From the NCBI GenBank assembly GCA_900549525.1, contig UWSJ01000028.1, positions 1 to 20,981 of the forward strand: DNA of 20,981 bases. Direction: 5' to 3'. The position numbers were made by a program, and so were the translations under genes. The notes below the pieces were generated by a model. That model was not told where the DNA came from. It searched no databases and saw only the letters and a list, made by a program, of their open reading frames with translations. This document shows, in pieces, positions 1-7,609 of the stretch. Source of the stretch: an uncultured Coriobacteriaceae bacterium (GTDB lineage Bacteria; Actinomycetota; Coriobacteriia; Coriobacteriales; Atopobiaceae). Each line of letters opens with the position of its first letter. Within the stretch, counting starts at the first letter, position 1.

Positions 1-797
1 TCGACCAGGACGACATGGCGCTTGCCGCCGCCACCGAGCGCTTCGAGCGCGAGGTTCCGGAGGGCAGGCACCTGTTCCTCAAGGGCAACTTCGGCGACCT
101 GGACTCACTCCTCGTCTCCGCCGAGGTTCCCGGCGTGGACTGCTTCCTGTTCGACCTTGGCGTCTCGTCCCCGCAGCTTGACATACCCGAGAGGGGGTTC
201 TCGTACCACGAGGACGCACCCCTCGACATGAGAATGGACCCGGGTAACAACACCCTAACCGCACAAGAGGTCATCAACACCTACACCGAAGCCGACCTCG
301 CCCGGATCCTCTCCCTCTACGGCGACGAGAAGTTCGCCCGTCGCATCGCCGCCGAGGTCGTGCGACGCCGCGCCAAGGCGCCGATCGAGACCACGCTCGA
401 GCTTGTGGACGTCATCAAGGCCGCCATCCCGGCAGCCGCCCGGCGTCACGGGGGCCACCCCGCGCGCAAGACCTTCCAGGCCCTGCGCATCGAGGTGAAC
501 CACGAGCTCGACGTTCTCGAGCGCGGGCTGGAAGCGGCGGTTCGCTGGGCCAACCCCGGCGGACGCATCGCCGTCATCAGCTATCACTCGCTTGAGGACC
601 GCATCGTCAAGCACCTGTTTGGCGAGCTCTCCCAGGGCTGCACCTGCCCACCGGATCTTCCGGTGTGCGTGTGCGGGCATGTGCCGATCATTCGCGTCAA
701 GACTCGCAAGCCCCTTGTGGCAAGCGAGGAGGAGCTGGAGCGCAACCCGCGCGCCCGCAGCGCCAAGACGCGCGTCGCCGTCAGGCTCGACGCGTAA
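1..797 (+). CDS. rsmH: 16S rRNA (cytosine-1402-N4)-methyltransferase RsmH, 5'-truncated
   Basis: RsmH (MraW) uses S-adenosylmethionine to methylate N4 of C1402 in the 16S rRNA decoding centre and is usually the second gene of dcw clusters. Seen here: the open frame runs from base 3 and reads DQDDMALAAATERF, matching the family segment after the first SAM-binding motif (G-I-D-x-D-x-x-A-L). The ATG at base 15 is therefore internal and the true start is outside the window. About 264 residues are present against roughly 310 normally, so about 45 N-terminal residues are missing. Further family motifs are FDLGVSSPQLD, GFSYHEDAPLDMRMD, KTFQALRIEVNHEL and ISYHSLEDRIVKHLF. A Cys-rich segment (CTCPPDLPVCVCG) precedes the basic C-terminus. 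The stop is TAA at 795-797. It leads into ftsL after a long gap. Confidence 0.95.
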   Translation, partial: DQDDMALAAATERFEREVPEGRHLFLKGNFGDLDSLLVSAEVPGVDCFLFDLGVSSPQLDIPERGFSYHEDAPLDMRMDPGNNTLTAQEVINTYTEADLARILSLYGDEKFARRIAAEVVRRRAKAPIETTLELVDVIKAAIPAAARRHGGHPARKTFQALRIEVNHELDVLERGLEAAVRWANPGGRIAVISYHSLEDRIVKHLFGELSQGCTCPPDLPVCVCGHVPIIRVKTRKPLVASEEELERNPRARSAKTRVAVRLDA

Positions 798-801
798 GGC
801 C

Positions 802-853
802 GGCCGCCTGCGAAGGCGGTCAGCGCACACAGGCATCGCCGGCCCCGCGGCCG
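802..853 (+). repeat. Two tandem GC-rich hairpins after rsmH
   Basis: Two inverted repeats follow the rsmH stop. The first (802-821) has an 8-bp stem including one G-U pair, and a GCGA loop of the stable GNRA class. The second (840-853) has a 5-bp stem CGGCC/GGCCG around a CCGC loop. Neither is followed by a T run, so a classical intrinsic terminator is not supported. They may stabilise the rsmH 3' end or pause RNA polymerase ahead of the A/C-rich tract. Pairing was worked out by eye, with no folding energy. Confidence 0.5.
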
Positions 854-1056
854 TCAATGCATAGCACGAGGCACGAACGCAGCACCACCGAAGCACTAAC
901 ACGACACAACGCACCTAACCGCAGCTCAAACGCACCACCTTCACAGCACACACGAACACGCGCCCATGCACGGGGCCGCCCCGGGCGGCGTCGGTACCTC
1001 CATGCCGACTCCGCCCCACGGCCCCCGGGCACGCCGTCACCATCGCAGCAACAGGG
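854..1056 (+). other. Non-coding rsmH-ftsL gap with A/C-rich, T-poor tract
   Basis: I see no convincing gene here. Between 871 and 960 the plus strand holds 38 C, 33 A, 14 G and only 5 T, a sharp break from the surrounding sequence. Such C-rich, G-poor RNA is what Rho utilisation (rut) sites look like; an unstructured 5' leader for ftsL is the other reading. A 6-bp inverted repeat GCCGCC/GGCGGC with a 3-nt loop lies at 975-989. No convincing -35/-10 pair was found. Confidence 0.5.
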
Positions 1057-1065
1057 ATGATTCAG

Positions 1066-1683
1066 ATGTACCAGGGTTCCGAGGCATATCGCCTCGACGC
1101 CTCCGAGGGGGCACTCACTCGACAGAGCTCTCGGCCCTCGTTCGAGGTCGTTGAGGGCAGGGGCCTCGACGCCCGTGCAAGGCAGGGCCTCTCGCCGCGC
1201 TTCGTCGCGAGGCTCAGGGCGGCGGCCGTCGTGGCCTTCGCGATCATGGCCCTCGCCGTCGTGCGCGTGGGGGTGCTCGCCGCAACCGTCTCGCTGCTCT
1301 CCGAGAACACGAGCATGCGCACGGAGCTCAAGGACGCCCGCTCTGCCTCCGACGAGCTCAAGATCGAGGAGTCGGTGCTTGGCAACTCCCAGCGCATCGA
1401 GCGCATCGCGACCAAGGCCTACGGCATGGTGCCCGCCTCGAGCGCCGAGCAGATGAACGCGGGTTCCACGGCAGCCCCGAGCGCGGGCGACGCCACCGCG
1501 TCGTCTGACGACAGTACGGCTGACAGCTCGTCCTCGGACGTGTCCGCAGATACGACGTCCTCCTCGGACGCCTCCACCGCCGTCGATGACGCCACGACGA
1601 GCGCCCTTGCCTCCTCCTCTGCGAGCGCAGGTGACGGGTCTTTCGCCGGCGCAAATGCGGCTGACGTGGACTCGCTCTCCTAA
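1066..1683 (+). CDS. ftsL: FtsL-like septum formation protein with long acidic Ser-rich tail
   Basis: FtsL is a small single-pass division protein that joins FtsQ and FtsB in controlling FtsW-FtsI. The name rests on position between rsmH and ftsI and on layout. There is a cytoplasmic N-terminus of about 45 residues, one membrane helix (about residues 52-78, AAAVVAFAIMALAVVRVGVL), then a heptad-like segment (about 79-125) ending in RIERIATKAYGMVPA, similar to the usual FtsL end. An extracytoplasmic tail of about 80 residues follows, made almost only of Ser, Ala, Thr, Asp and Gly. ATG at 1066 is chosen because AGGGA at 1053-1057 is well spaced for it; ATG at 1057 in the same frame has no room for that site. 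At about 205 residues it is longer than typical FtsL because of the tail. Low sequence conservation limits certainty. Confidence 0.75.
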   Translation: MYQGSEAYRLDASEGALTRQSSRPSFEVVEGRGLDARARQGLSPRFVARLRAAAVVAFAIMALAVVRVGVLAATVSLLSENTSMRTELKDARSASDELKIEESVLGNSQRIERIATKAYGMVPASSAEQMNAGSTAAPSAGDATASSDDSTADSSSSDVSADTTSSSDASTAVDDATTSALASSSASAGDGSFAGANAADVDSLS

Positions 1684-1708
1684 GACGTCACCATCCCGCC
1701 GACTCGCG

Positions 1709-1723
1709 TAGACTATCTTCCCA
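1709..1723 (+). promoter_or_regulatory. Candidate -10 box for a leaderless ftsI transcript
   Basis: TAGACT at 1709-1714 matches the -10 consensus at four of six positions, including the key T, A and final T. Eight bases separate it from the ftsI ATG at 1723, so transcription would begin at or next to the start codon. No Shine-Dalgarno sequence precedes this ATG, which fits a leaderless mRNA, a common class in actinobacteria. No clear -35 hexamer is visible. Confidence 0.45.
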
Positions 1724-3567
1724 TGAAGCAGTCTCACAACAACTCACGCGGACGCGGCGCTGGCTCGCGCAGGCGCCCAGACGCTGGCTCCCGGCAGGGC
1801 ACGCGCGGACGCGGCGCAAGGTCGTCCCGCCGCGCCCCCTCGTCCCGAAACGGGCGCAAGGCCCGCGGCCCGCTCTCGTCCTACGACGAGGCGCGCCCGC
1901 AGCGCTCGGGCAGGTTCGGCCTGCCGGTGGGCGTCCTCGTCCTGTTTGCCCTCGTCGCCCTCCGGCTCGTGTGGCTGCAGGTCATCGAGGCGCCAAGCCT
2001 CGCCGCCAAGGCAGACTCCTACCACACGAGCGACGTGACCATCTCGGCCCGTCGCGGCACCATCTACGACCGCAACGGCAACGTGCTCGCCACGAGCGTT
2101 GGCTGCAAGACGCTCTACTGCAACCCCAGCGAGATCGGCGACAAGTCGCGCGCGGCCGACATCCTGGCCACCTCCCTCGGGGGAGACGCGAGCGACTACT
2201 ACAGCACCCTCTCGCAGGACACCACCTTCGCCTACCTCAAGCGACAGGCCGACACCGACGCGGCCGACAGCGCCACCTCGGCCCTCTCGAGCGCGGGCAT
2301 CAAGGGCGTCTACACGCTCGACGACGTGAAGCGCGTCTATCCCAACGGGGCCACGGGCGCCCAGGTGCTCGGCTTTCTTGGCACGGACGGACATGGCCTG
2401 TCGGGCCTCGAGCTCTACTACGACGACGTGCTCTCGGGAACCGACGGCCAGATGATCATGGAGCGCGGCGCCGACGGCACTCCCGTCGCGGGAGGTGCCT
2501 ACGAGATCCACGACGCCACCGACGGCCAGGACATCATCATCTCGCTCGACCTCAACGTCCAGCGGGTTGCCGAGGAGCAGCTCACGGCCGCCGTCTCGAC
2601 CGCAGAGGCGAAGTCGGGCAACGCCATGGTGACCGATCCCCAGACCGGCGAGATCCTCGCCGCCTGCTCCACGCCGATGTTCGATCCTAACGACTCTTCG
2701 ACGATCACCAACGAGGCCCTCAAGCTCCAGAACGTGTCCGACTCCTTTGAGCCGGGTTCGACGTTCAAGATCGTCACGATGGCCATCGGCTATGACGCCG
2801 GGGTCATCAACCGCAACTCCACGTTCACCGTGCCCGCCAAGGTGAAGGTGGGCGACGACTACGTGAGCGACGACGACGGGCGCTCCTCCACGATGGACAT
2901 GACCCCCACCGAGATCATGCGGCGCTCGTCAAACGCGGGGGCGGCCATGGTGGGCATGGCGATTGGCACCGACACCTTCGCCGACGGTCTCTCGCGCTTT
3001 GGCATCGGCCAGGCGACGGGCATCGACTTCCCGGGCGAGTCGGCGGGCATCGTGGCCAGCCGCGACGAGTACACCGGTGCCACCGTGGGGTCGGCCTCCT
3101 TCGGCCAGGGCATTGCCTTCCCCAGCGTGCAGCTCGTGCGGGCCACCGGGGCCGTGGCCAACGGCGGTACGCTCGTGACCCCGCACTTCCTCGTCCAGAA
3201 GGGGGCCGACAAGGTCGACTGGGGCGAGGGGACGCGCGTCATCTCCGAGCAGGCCGCCGCCGACACGACGGCCGACATGGTGACGGTCGTCGACAGCGGC
3301 ACGGGCAAGCTCGGGCGCGTCGCGGGCTATACGGTCGCTGGCAAAACCGGCACGGGCGAGCAGGCATCGAGCTCGGGCGGATATGCGAACGGCGAGCTCA
3401 TGAGCTCGTTCATCGCCTTCGCCGACGCGAGCGGCTCGGACGCGCAGGTGCTCTGCTTCGTGGGCCTTGCCGGTACGGCCACGCACGGCGGAGACGTGGC
3501 GGCGCCCACCGCCTCGGCTATCATGGGTGAGGCACTTACGGACCTCGACGTGGCGACCACGCGCTAG
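1723..3567 (+). CDS. ftsI: Septal peptidoglycan transpeptidase FtsI (class B PBP)
   Basis: This class B penicillin-binding protein crosslinks septal peptidoglycan outside the membrane together with the glycosyltransferase FtsW. Visible in order: a strongly basic Arg/Ser/Gly-rich cytoplasmic segment (residues 1-62), one membrane helix (about 65-86), a pedestal/dimerisation domain beginning RRGTIYDRNGNVLA, and a transpeptidase domain. The three catalytic motifs are complete: S346-T-F-K349 with the nucleophilic serine, S402-S-N404, and K541-T-G-T544. At 614 residues it has no C-terminal PASTA domain. ATG 1723 lacks a ribosome binding site but sits just after a -10-like box. It is 39 bp from ftsL. 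The gene normally expected next, murE, is absent and murF follows 30 bp downstream. Confidence 0.95.
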   Translation: MKQSHNNSRGRGAGSRRRPDAGSRQGTRGRGARSSRRAPSSRNGRKARGPLSSYDEARPQRSGRFGLPVGVLVLFALVALRLVWLQVIEAPSLAAKADSYHTSDVTISARRGTIYDRNGNVLATSVGCKTLYCNPSEIGDKSRAADILATSLGGDASDYYSTLSQDTTFAYLKRQADTDAADSATSALSSAGIKGVYTLDDVKRVYPNGATGAQVLGFLGTDGHGLSGLELYYDDVLSGTDGQMIMERGADGTPVAGGAYEIHDATDGQDIIISLDLNVQRVAEEQLTAAVSTAEAKSGNAMVTDPQTGEILAACSTPMFDPNDSSTITNEALKLQNVSDSFEPGSTFKIVTMAIGYDAGVINRNSTFTVPAKVKVGDDYVSDDDGRSSTMDMTPTEIMRRSSNAGAAMVGMAIGTDTFADGLSRFGIGQATGIDFPGESAGIVASRDEYTGATVGSASFGQGIAFPSVQLVRATGAVANGGTLVTPHFLVQKGADKVDWGEGTRVISEQAAADTTADMVTVVDSGTGKLGRVAGYTVAGKTGTGEQASSSGGYANGELMSSFIAFADASGSDAQVLCFVGLAGTATHGGDVAAPTASAIMGEALTDLDVATTR

Positions 3568-3597
3568 GGGCGGCGCGTCGATGACGGGAGACGTTCG

Positions 3598-5070
3598 ATG
3601 ATTTCTTGTTCGATGGAACAGATCTGCGAGGCCACGGGCTGCTCGCTCGTGGCGGGCGCGGCTGAGGCCCACGTGGAGGGCGTCGCCATCGACTCGCGCA
3701 AGGTGCAGAAGGGCGGCCTGTTCGTGGCCTTCCCCGGCGAGCGCGTCGACGGGAACGACTTCGCGGCTGCCGCCGTGCGCGGCGGCGCCGCTGCGGTGGC
3801 GCTCACGCGCGAGCCGGACGAGGACGCGCTGGCGGCTGCCCGCGAGACGGGCGCCGCCCTCGTGCGCTGCACGGGCGACGACGCCGAGGAGTTCGTGCTG
3901 CACCTGGCCCAGTGGTGGAGGTCGCTCCAGGACTGGTGCGTCGTGGGCGTGACGGGCTCGGTCGGCAAGACCACCACGAAGGACATGCTGGCCGCCGCTC
4001 TCGGCACGCGCTATCGCGTGCACGCCACGGCCGGCAACTTCAACAACCTCATCGGCGTCCCCATGACGCTCTTCTCTGCCCCCCAGGACGCCCAAGTGCT
4101 TGTGGTGGAGATGGGCATGAACCACCCGCACGAGATCGAGCGGCTGGCCGAGGTGGCCCGCCCGCGCGTGGCGCTTGTCACGAAGGTGGGCACGAGCCAC
4201 ATCGGGCTGCTCGGGTCGCGCGAGAACATCGCCCGCGCCAAGGCCGAGATCGTGGCCCCGCTCGCAGACGCCCCCGCCAGCACGGTGGCGCCCGAGCCGA
4301 GGCTGTTCCTCACGGCGGATGACGACTTCACGCCCTTCATCCGCGACACCTTCGCGACTCCTGCGGGCGTGCCCGTCACGCTCGTGGGCACGGGCGAGAA
4401 GAGCGCGCTTGCGGCGAGCTCCGTGTCGCTCGACGCCGAGGCGCGTCCGAGCTTCGACGTGCGCGTGCTCGAGCAAATCGGCGAGGCGGCCCCCGGGACG
4501 TCCTGGCACCAGTCCCTCGCGCTTGTCGGCGCGCAGGTGGTGCCCGACTACCTGCTCGCGCTCGCCGTGTCGCTCCACCTCGGCGTGAGTGCGCCTGACG
4601 CGGCCCGTGCGCTCGCGGCGCTCGCGCCCACGCACATGCGCCAGGAGGTCGTGCGCACAGCCTGCGGCTGCCGCATCGTTGACGACTCCTACAACGCGAG
4701 CCCCGACTCGGTCGCCGCCGCGCTCGACGCGCTGTGCAGCATGGCGCCGGGGGAGGGCGGGCGTCGCGTCGCCATCCTCGGCGAGATCGGCGAGCTCGGC
4801 TCCGAGGAGGCGCGGCTTCACGAGCTCGTGGGCGCCTATGCGGCGGCGAAGTCCCTCGACATGCTCGTCATCGTGGGCACGGAGCGCGCGGACCACATGG
4901 AGCGCGCCGCGCGGCTCATGGGCTTCTCGGAGGACAAGATCGTGCGCGTGACGGACGTCGACGAGCTCACGCGCGTCGTGGGCCCCATCCTTGAGCCGTC
5001 TGACCTCGTGCTCGTCAAGGCCTCTCGCGCCGCGTACCTCGACCGTTTCGTCAAGGCCATGGAGGGTTAG
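3598..5070 (+). CDS. murF: UDP-MurNAc-tripeptide:D-Ala-D-Ala ligase MurF
   Basis: MurF is the ATP-dependent cytoplasmic ligase that adds D-Ala-D-Ala to the UDP-MurNAc-tripeptide. The N-terminal domain shows the family signature VAIDSRKVQKGGLFVAFPGERVDGNDF. The central domain carries the P-loop GVTGSVGKTTTKDM (about residues 117-129), then NFNNLIGVPMTL and EMGMNHPHEIERL. The C-terminal domain has RIVDDSYNASPDSVAAALDAL, the usual D-x-YNA-P-x-S ligase motif, and GEIGELG. The length of 490 residues is slightly above the usual 450-480. ATG 3598 is supported by GGGAG at 3586-3590 with seven bases of spacing. MurE would also have a substrate-ligase fold, but the D-SYNASPDS and NFNN motifs are typical of MurF. 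Confidence 0.95.
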   Translation: MISCSMEQICEATGCSLVAGAAEAHVEGVAIDSRKVQKGGLFVAFPGERVDGNDFAAAAVRGGAAAVALTREPDEDALAAARETGAALVRCTGDDAEEFVLHLAQWWRSLQDWCVVGVTGSVGKTTTKDMLAAALGTRYRVHATAGNFNNLIGVPMTLFSAPQDAQVLVVEMGMNHPHEIERLAEVARPRVALVTKVGTSHIGLLGSRENIARAKAEIVAPLADAPASTVAPEPRLFLTADDDFTPFIRDTFATPAGVPVTLVGTGEKSALAASSVSLDAEARPSFDVRVLEQIGEAAPGTSWHQSLALVGAQVVPDYLLALAVSLHLGVSAPDAARALAALAPTHMRQEVVRTACGCRIVDDSYNASPDSVAAALDALCSMAPGEGGRRVAILGEIGELGSEEARLHELVGAYAAAKSLDMLVIVGTERADHMERAARLMGFSEDKIVRVTDVDELTRVVGPILEPSDLVLVKASRAAYLDRFVKAMEG

Positions 5071-5074
5071 CGTC

Positions 5075-6106
5075 ATGCTCACCAATCTGCTCATCGGCTC
5101 AAAGTACCCCACCTACCAGGTCTTCGTCGCCATATTCGTCGCCGGGCTCATCACGGCCCTGCTCATGCCCGCCTTCATCCGCGCGATGCGCAAGGACGGC
5201 ATCGGCCAGCAGGTGCGCGCCGACGGCCCCCAGACGCACCTCGTGAAGCAGGGCACGCCCACCATGGGCGGCGTCATCATGCTCGCGGGCGCGCTCGTGA
5301 CCTGCGCGCTGTTTGCCCGTTGGACGCCCGACCTCATCCTGTGCGTGGTGGCCACCATCGCCACGGGGATGCTCGGGCTTCTCGACGACATCGAGTCGGT
5401 GAGCCACGGCCGTTCCCTCGGGCTCACGCCCCCGCAGAAGATGGCGGGCCTCATCGTGGTCTCGGTGGCGTTTTGCCTGCTCGCCGTCAACTGGGTGGGG
5501 GTGCCGCCGACGCTCACGTTCCCCGGCGATTTCACGATCGACCTCGGCGTGCTCTCCACCACCATCGGCGGGGTGCAGGTGCCCTGGCTCTACCTCGCCT
5601 TCGTCTTTCTGCTGCTTGCGGGCCTCTCCAACGCGGTGAACCTCACCGACGGCCTGGACGGGCTCTCGAGCGGCACGGTCATGGTGGTCATGCTGGCCAT
5701 GGCGATGGTCGCCTACAGCTACGACGAGATCAATCTCTCCGTCTTCGCCGGCGCCTGCGCCGGTGCGTGCGTGGGATTCCTCTGGCACAACTGCTACCCG
5801 GCGTCGATCTTCATGGGCGACACGGGCTCGCTCGCCCTGGGCGCGGGTTTCGCGGCGCTTGCGGTGCTCACCAAGACCGAGGTGACCTCACTCGTCATGG
5901 GTGGGCTCTTCATCGTCGAGGCCGTGAGCGTGATCATGCAGGTTGTGAGCTTCAAGACCACGGGCAAGCGCATTTTTCTCATGGCACCGCTCCACCACCA
6001 CTTCGAGAAGAAGGGCTGGAGCGAGACGAAGGTGGTCATTCGCTTCTGGATCGTGAGCGCCATGTTCGCGGCGGTTGGCTTCGCGCTGTACTTCCAGCTT
6101 CGCTAG
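5075..6106 (+). CDS. mraY: Phospho-MurNAc-pentapeptide transferase MraY
   Basis: MraY moves phospho-MurNAc-pentapeptide from UDP to undecaprenyl phosphate, making lipid I on the inner face of the membrane. The protein is a 343-residue polytopic membrane protein, within the usual 320-360. Active-site segments seen are GTPTMGG (60-66), the aspartate pair D104-D105 in GLLDDIESV, NLTDGLDGL (189-197), FMGDTGSLALG with D249, and the histidine cluster PLHHHFEKKGW (306-315). ATG 5075 is chosen because MLTNLLIG matches family N-termini and GGAGGG at 5061-5066 lies eight bases upstream; it starts four bases after the murF stop, suggesting coupling. An in-frame start at 4991 would lie inside murF and is rejected. 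Confidence 0.95.
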   Translation: MLTNLLIGSKYPTYQVFVAIFVAGLITALLMPAFIRAMRKDGIGQQVRADGPQTHLVKQGTPTMGGVIMLAGALVTCALFARWTPDLILCVVATIATGMLGLLDDIESVSHGRSLGLTPPQKMAGLIVVSVAFCLLAVNWVGVPPTLTFPGDFTIDLGVLSTTIGGVQVPWLYLAFVFLLLAGLSNAVNLTDGLDGLSSGTVMVVMLAMAMVAYSYDEINLSVFAGACAGACVGFLWHNCYPASIFMGDTGSLALGAGFAALAVLTKTEVTSLVMGGLFIVEAVSVIMQVVSFKTTGKRIFLMAPLHHHFEKKGWSETKVVIRFWIVSAMFAAVGFALYFQLR

Positions 6107-6114
6107 CAAGGGGT

Positions 6115-6153
6115 GGCCCCGTCTCGGGGCCGTCGCGTCCCGGTGCCGGGGCG
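6115..6153 (+). repeat. Tandem hairpins between mraY and murD
   Basis: Two inverted repeats fill the gap after the mraY stop. At 6115-6131 a perfect 7-bp stem GGCCCCG/CGGGGCC encloses TCT. At 6136-6153 a 7-bp stem with one U-G pair encloses the loop GTGC. No T run follows. They may shape mRNA stability or the relative output of mraY and murD. Found by eye, with no energy calculated. Confidence 0.5.
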
Positions 6154-6184
6154 CGCAAGGGATGTCTTCGAGGGGGCTTTCTCG

Positions 6185-7609
6185 ATGGGTGAGGATTGCG
6201 GTCGTACGTACGGTGACGTGCTGGTGCTTGGCCTGGGCAAGACGGGCGAGGCGGTGGCGCGCTACCTGCTTGGACCGCGTGCCGAGGGGCGCGTCTCGTC
6301 CGTCACCGTCTACGGCGGGGCCAAGAGCGTCGAGGGCGAGGCCACGGCCGAGCTCGAGCGCCTTGGCGCGCGCGTGGTGTGCGGCACCGAGGACGTCGAG
6401 GGTTCCTACGACCTCTGCGTGGCCTCGCCCGGCATCTCCGAGTTCTCTCCCTTCTATGAGGCCGCCCGTTCGCATGCCACCCGCGCGATCGGTGAGCCCG
6501 AGCTCGCGTGGCTCGAGAGCCCGGAGCGCTGGGTGGGCATCACGGGCACCAACGGCAAGACCACCACGACCGCCCTCGCGCGCGACCTGCTACGCGCGGG
6601 CGGGCTCGCGGCCGAGGCCGTGGGCAACATCGGGCGCATGGCCATCGGCGAGGTGGCCCATCGCGAGGAGGGCGAGTGGCTCGTGGCCGAGCTCTCGAGC
6701 TTCCAGCTCGCCGGGACGCGTCAGCTGCACCCGCACGTGGCGGTGCTGCTCAACGTGACGCCCGACCACCTCGCTTGGCACAAGACCATGGAGAACTACG
6801 CCGCCGCGAAGGAGCGCGTCTTCGCCAACCTCGACGCGGGCGACCTGGCCGTGATCGGCGACATCGACGCCTACTGCCGCGCCATCGCGGGCAGGCTCCG
6901 TGCGCGCGGGCTGCGCGTCTGCCCGCTGCTGGCCCCTGGCGAGAAGCCCCAGGAGGGCGAGGCGTGCTGTGCCTGGGAGGGTGCGGACGGCGTGCTGCGC
7001 GTCCGTCTCGACGGCCAGACCCACGAGCTGCTTCCCAAGGACGAACTGGCCATCAAAGGCGAGCACAACGTCCAGAACGCGCTTGCCGCCTCCGCCGCCG
7101 CGCTCGCCTGCGGCGTGGCGCTCGCCGACGTGCGCTCGGGCCTTCGCGCGTTTCGTCCGCTCGAGCACCGCATCGAGCCGTGCGGCGAGCTTCGCGGGGT
7201 GCACTTCGTCGACGACTCCAAGGCCACCAACACCGACGCCGTGAGCAAGGCCCTCACGGCCTTCGCGCCCGGCAGCGTGGTCATCCTGCTTGGCGGGCAC
7301 GACAAGGGGACCGACCTTGGCCCCATGGCGGCCGACGTCGCTCGTGACGCGCGCGTGGCCGTCTGCTTCGGCGAGGCGGGGGAGCGCATCGCACAGGCGC
7401 TCGAAGCCGCTCCCGGTCACGTCGAGGTGCTGCGTGCCGCCCACCTCGAGCAGGCCCTCGACGCGGGTCTCGCCGCGGCGCGTCCCGGCGAGACGGTGCT
7501 GCTCTCGCCGGCGTGCTCGTCGTTTGACGAGTTCAGCGGCTTCGAGGAGCGCGGGGACGTCTTCAAGCGCCTTGTGACTGACCGCATCGCGGCGGGGGCG
7601 GGCGAGTGA
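6185..7609 (+). CDS. murD: UDP-MurNAc-L-Ala:D-Glu ligase MurD
   Basis: MurD is the cytoplasmic ATP-dependent ligase that adds D-glutamate to UDP-MurNAc-L-alanine. The N-terminal nucleotide-sugar domain begins DVLVLGLGKTGEAVARYLL. The central P-loop is G118-ITGTNGKTTTT, followed by AELSSFQLAG and NVTPDHLAWHKTMENYAAAKERVF. The C-terminal domain has FRPLEHRIEPCGELRGVHFVDDSKATN and ILLGGHDKGTDL, which are typical of MurD. The length is 474 residues (usual about 440-490). ATG 6185 follows AGGGGG at 6171-6176 and opens just before the Rossmann-like motif; an upstream in-frame GTG at 6113 lies in the hairpin region and is less likely. The stop overlaps the GTG of ftsW in a GTGA arrangement. Confidence 0.94.
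   Translation: MGEDCGRTYGDVLVLGLGKTGEAVARYLLGPRAEGRVSSVTVYGGAKSVEGEATAELERLGARVVCGTEDVEGSYDLCVASPGISEFSPFYEAARSHATRAIGEPELAWLESPERWVGITGTNGKTTTTALARDLLRAGGLAAEAVGNIGRMAIGEVAHREEGEWLVAELSSFQLAGTRQLHPHVAVLLNVTPDHLAWHKTMENYAAAKERVFANLDAGDLAVIGDIDAYCRAIAGRLRARGLRVCPLLAPGEKPQEGEACCAWEGADGVLRVRLDGQTHELLPKDELAIKGEHNVQNALAASAAALACGVALADVRSGLRAFRPLEHRIEPCGELRGVHFVDDSKATNTDAVSKALTAFAPGSVVILLGGHDKGTDLGPMAADVARDARVAVCFGEAGERIAQALEAAPGHVEVLRAAHLEQALDAGLAAARPGETVLLSPACSSFDEFSGFEERGDVFKRLVTDRIAAGAGE

Noticed and set aside
15..17. ATG as the rsmH start
   Set aside because: The frame is open upstream and residues before this Met match the family segment after SAM motif I, so the gene is cut by the window edge.
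820..1737. Minus-strand frame covering the rsmH-ftsL gap
   Set aside because: Its A/C-rich complement gives repetitive Arg/Gly/Val sequence, it mostly opposes ftsL, and no homology or ribosome site was recognised.
2929..5112. Minus-strand open frame of 727 codons opposite ftsI-murF
   Set aside because: It is a shadow of murF and part of ftsI, low in complexity with no motif. Other long minus-strand frames (7714-9357, 8771-10294, 17156-19102) are rejected for the same reason.
6113..6184. Upstream GTG start for murD
   Set aside because: The added 24 residues are encoded by the tandem hairpin region and resemble no MurD N-terminus; ATG 6185 has a suitable ribosome site.
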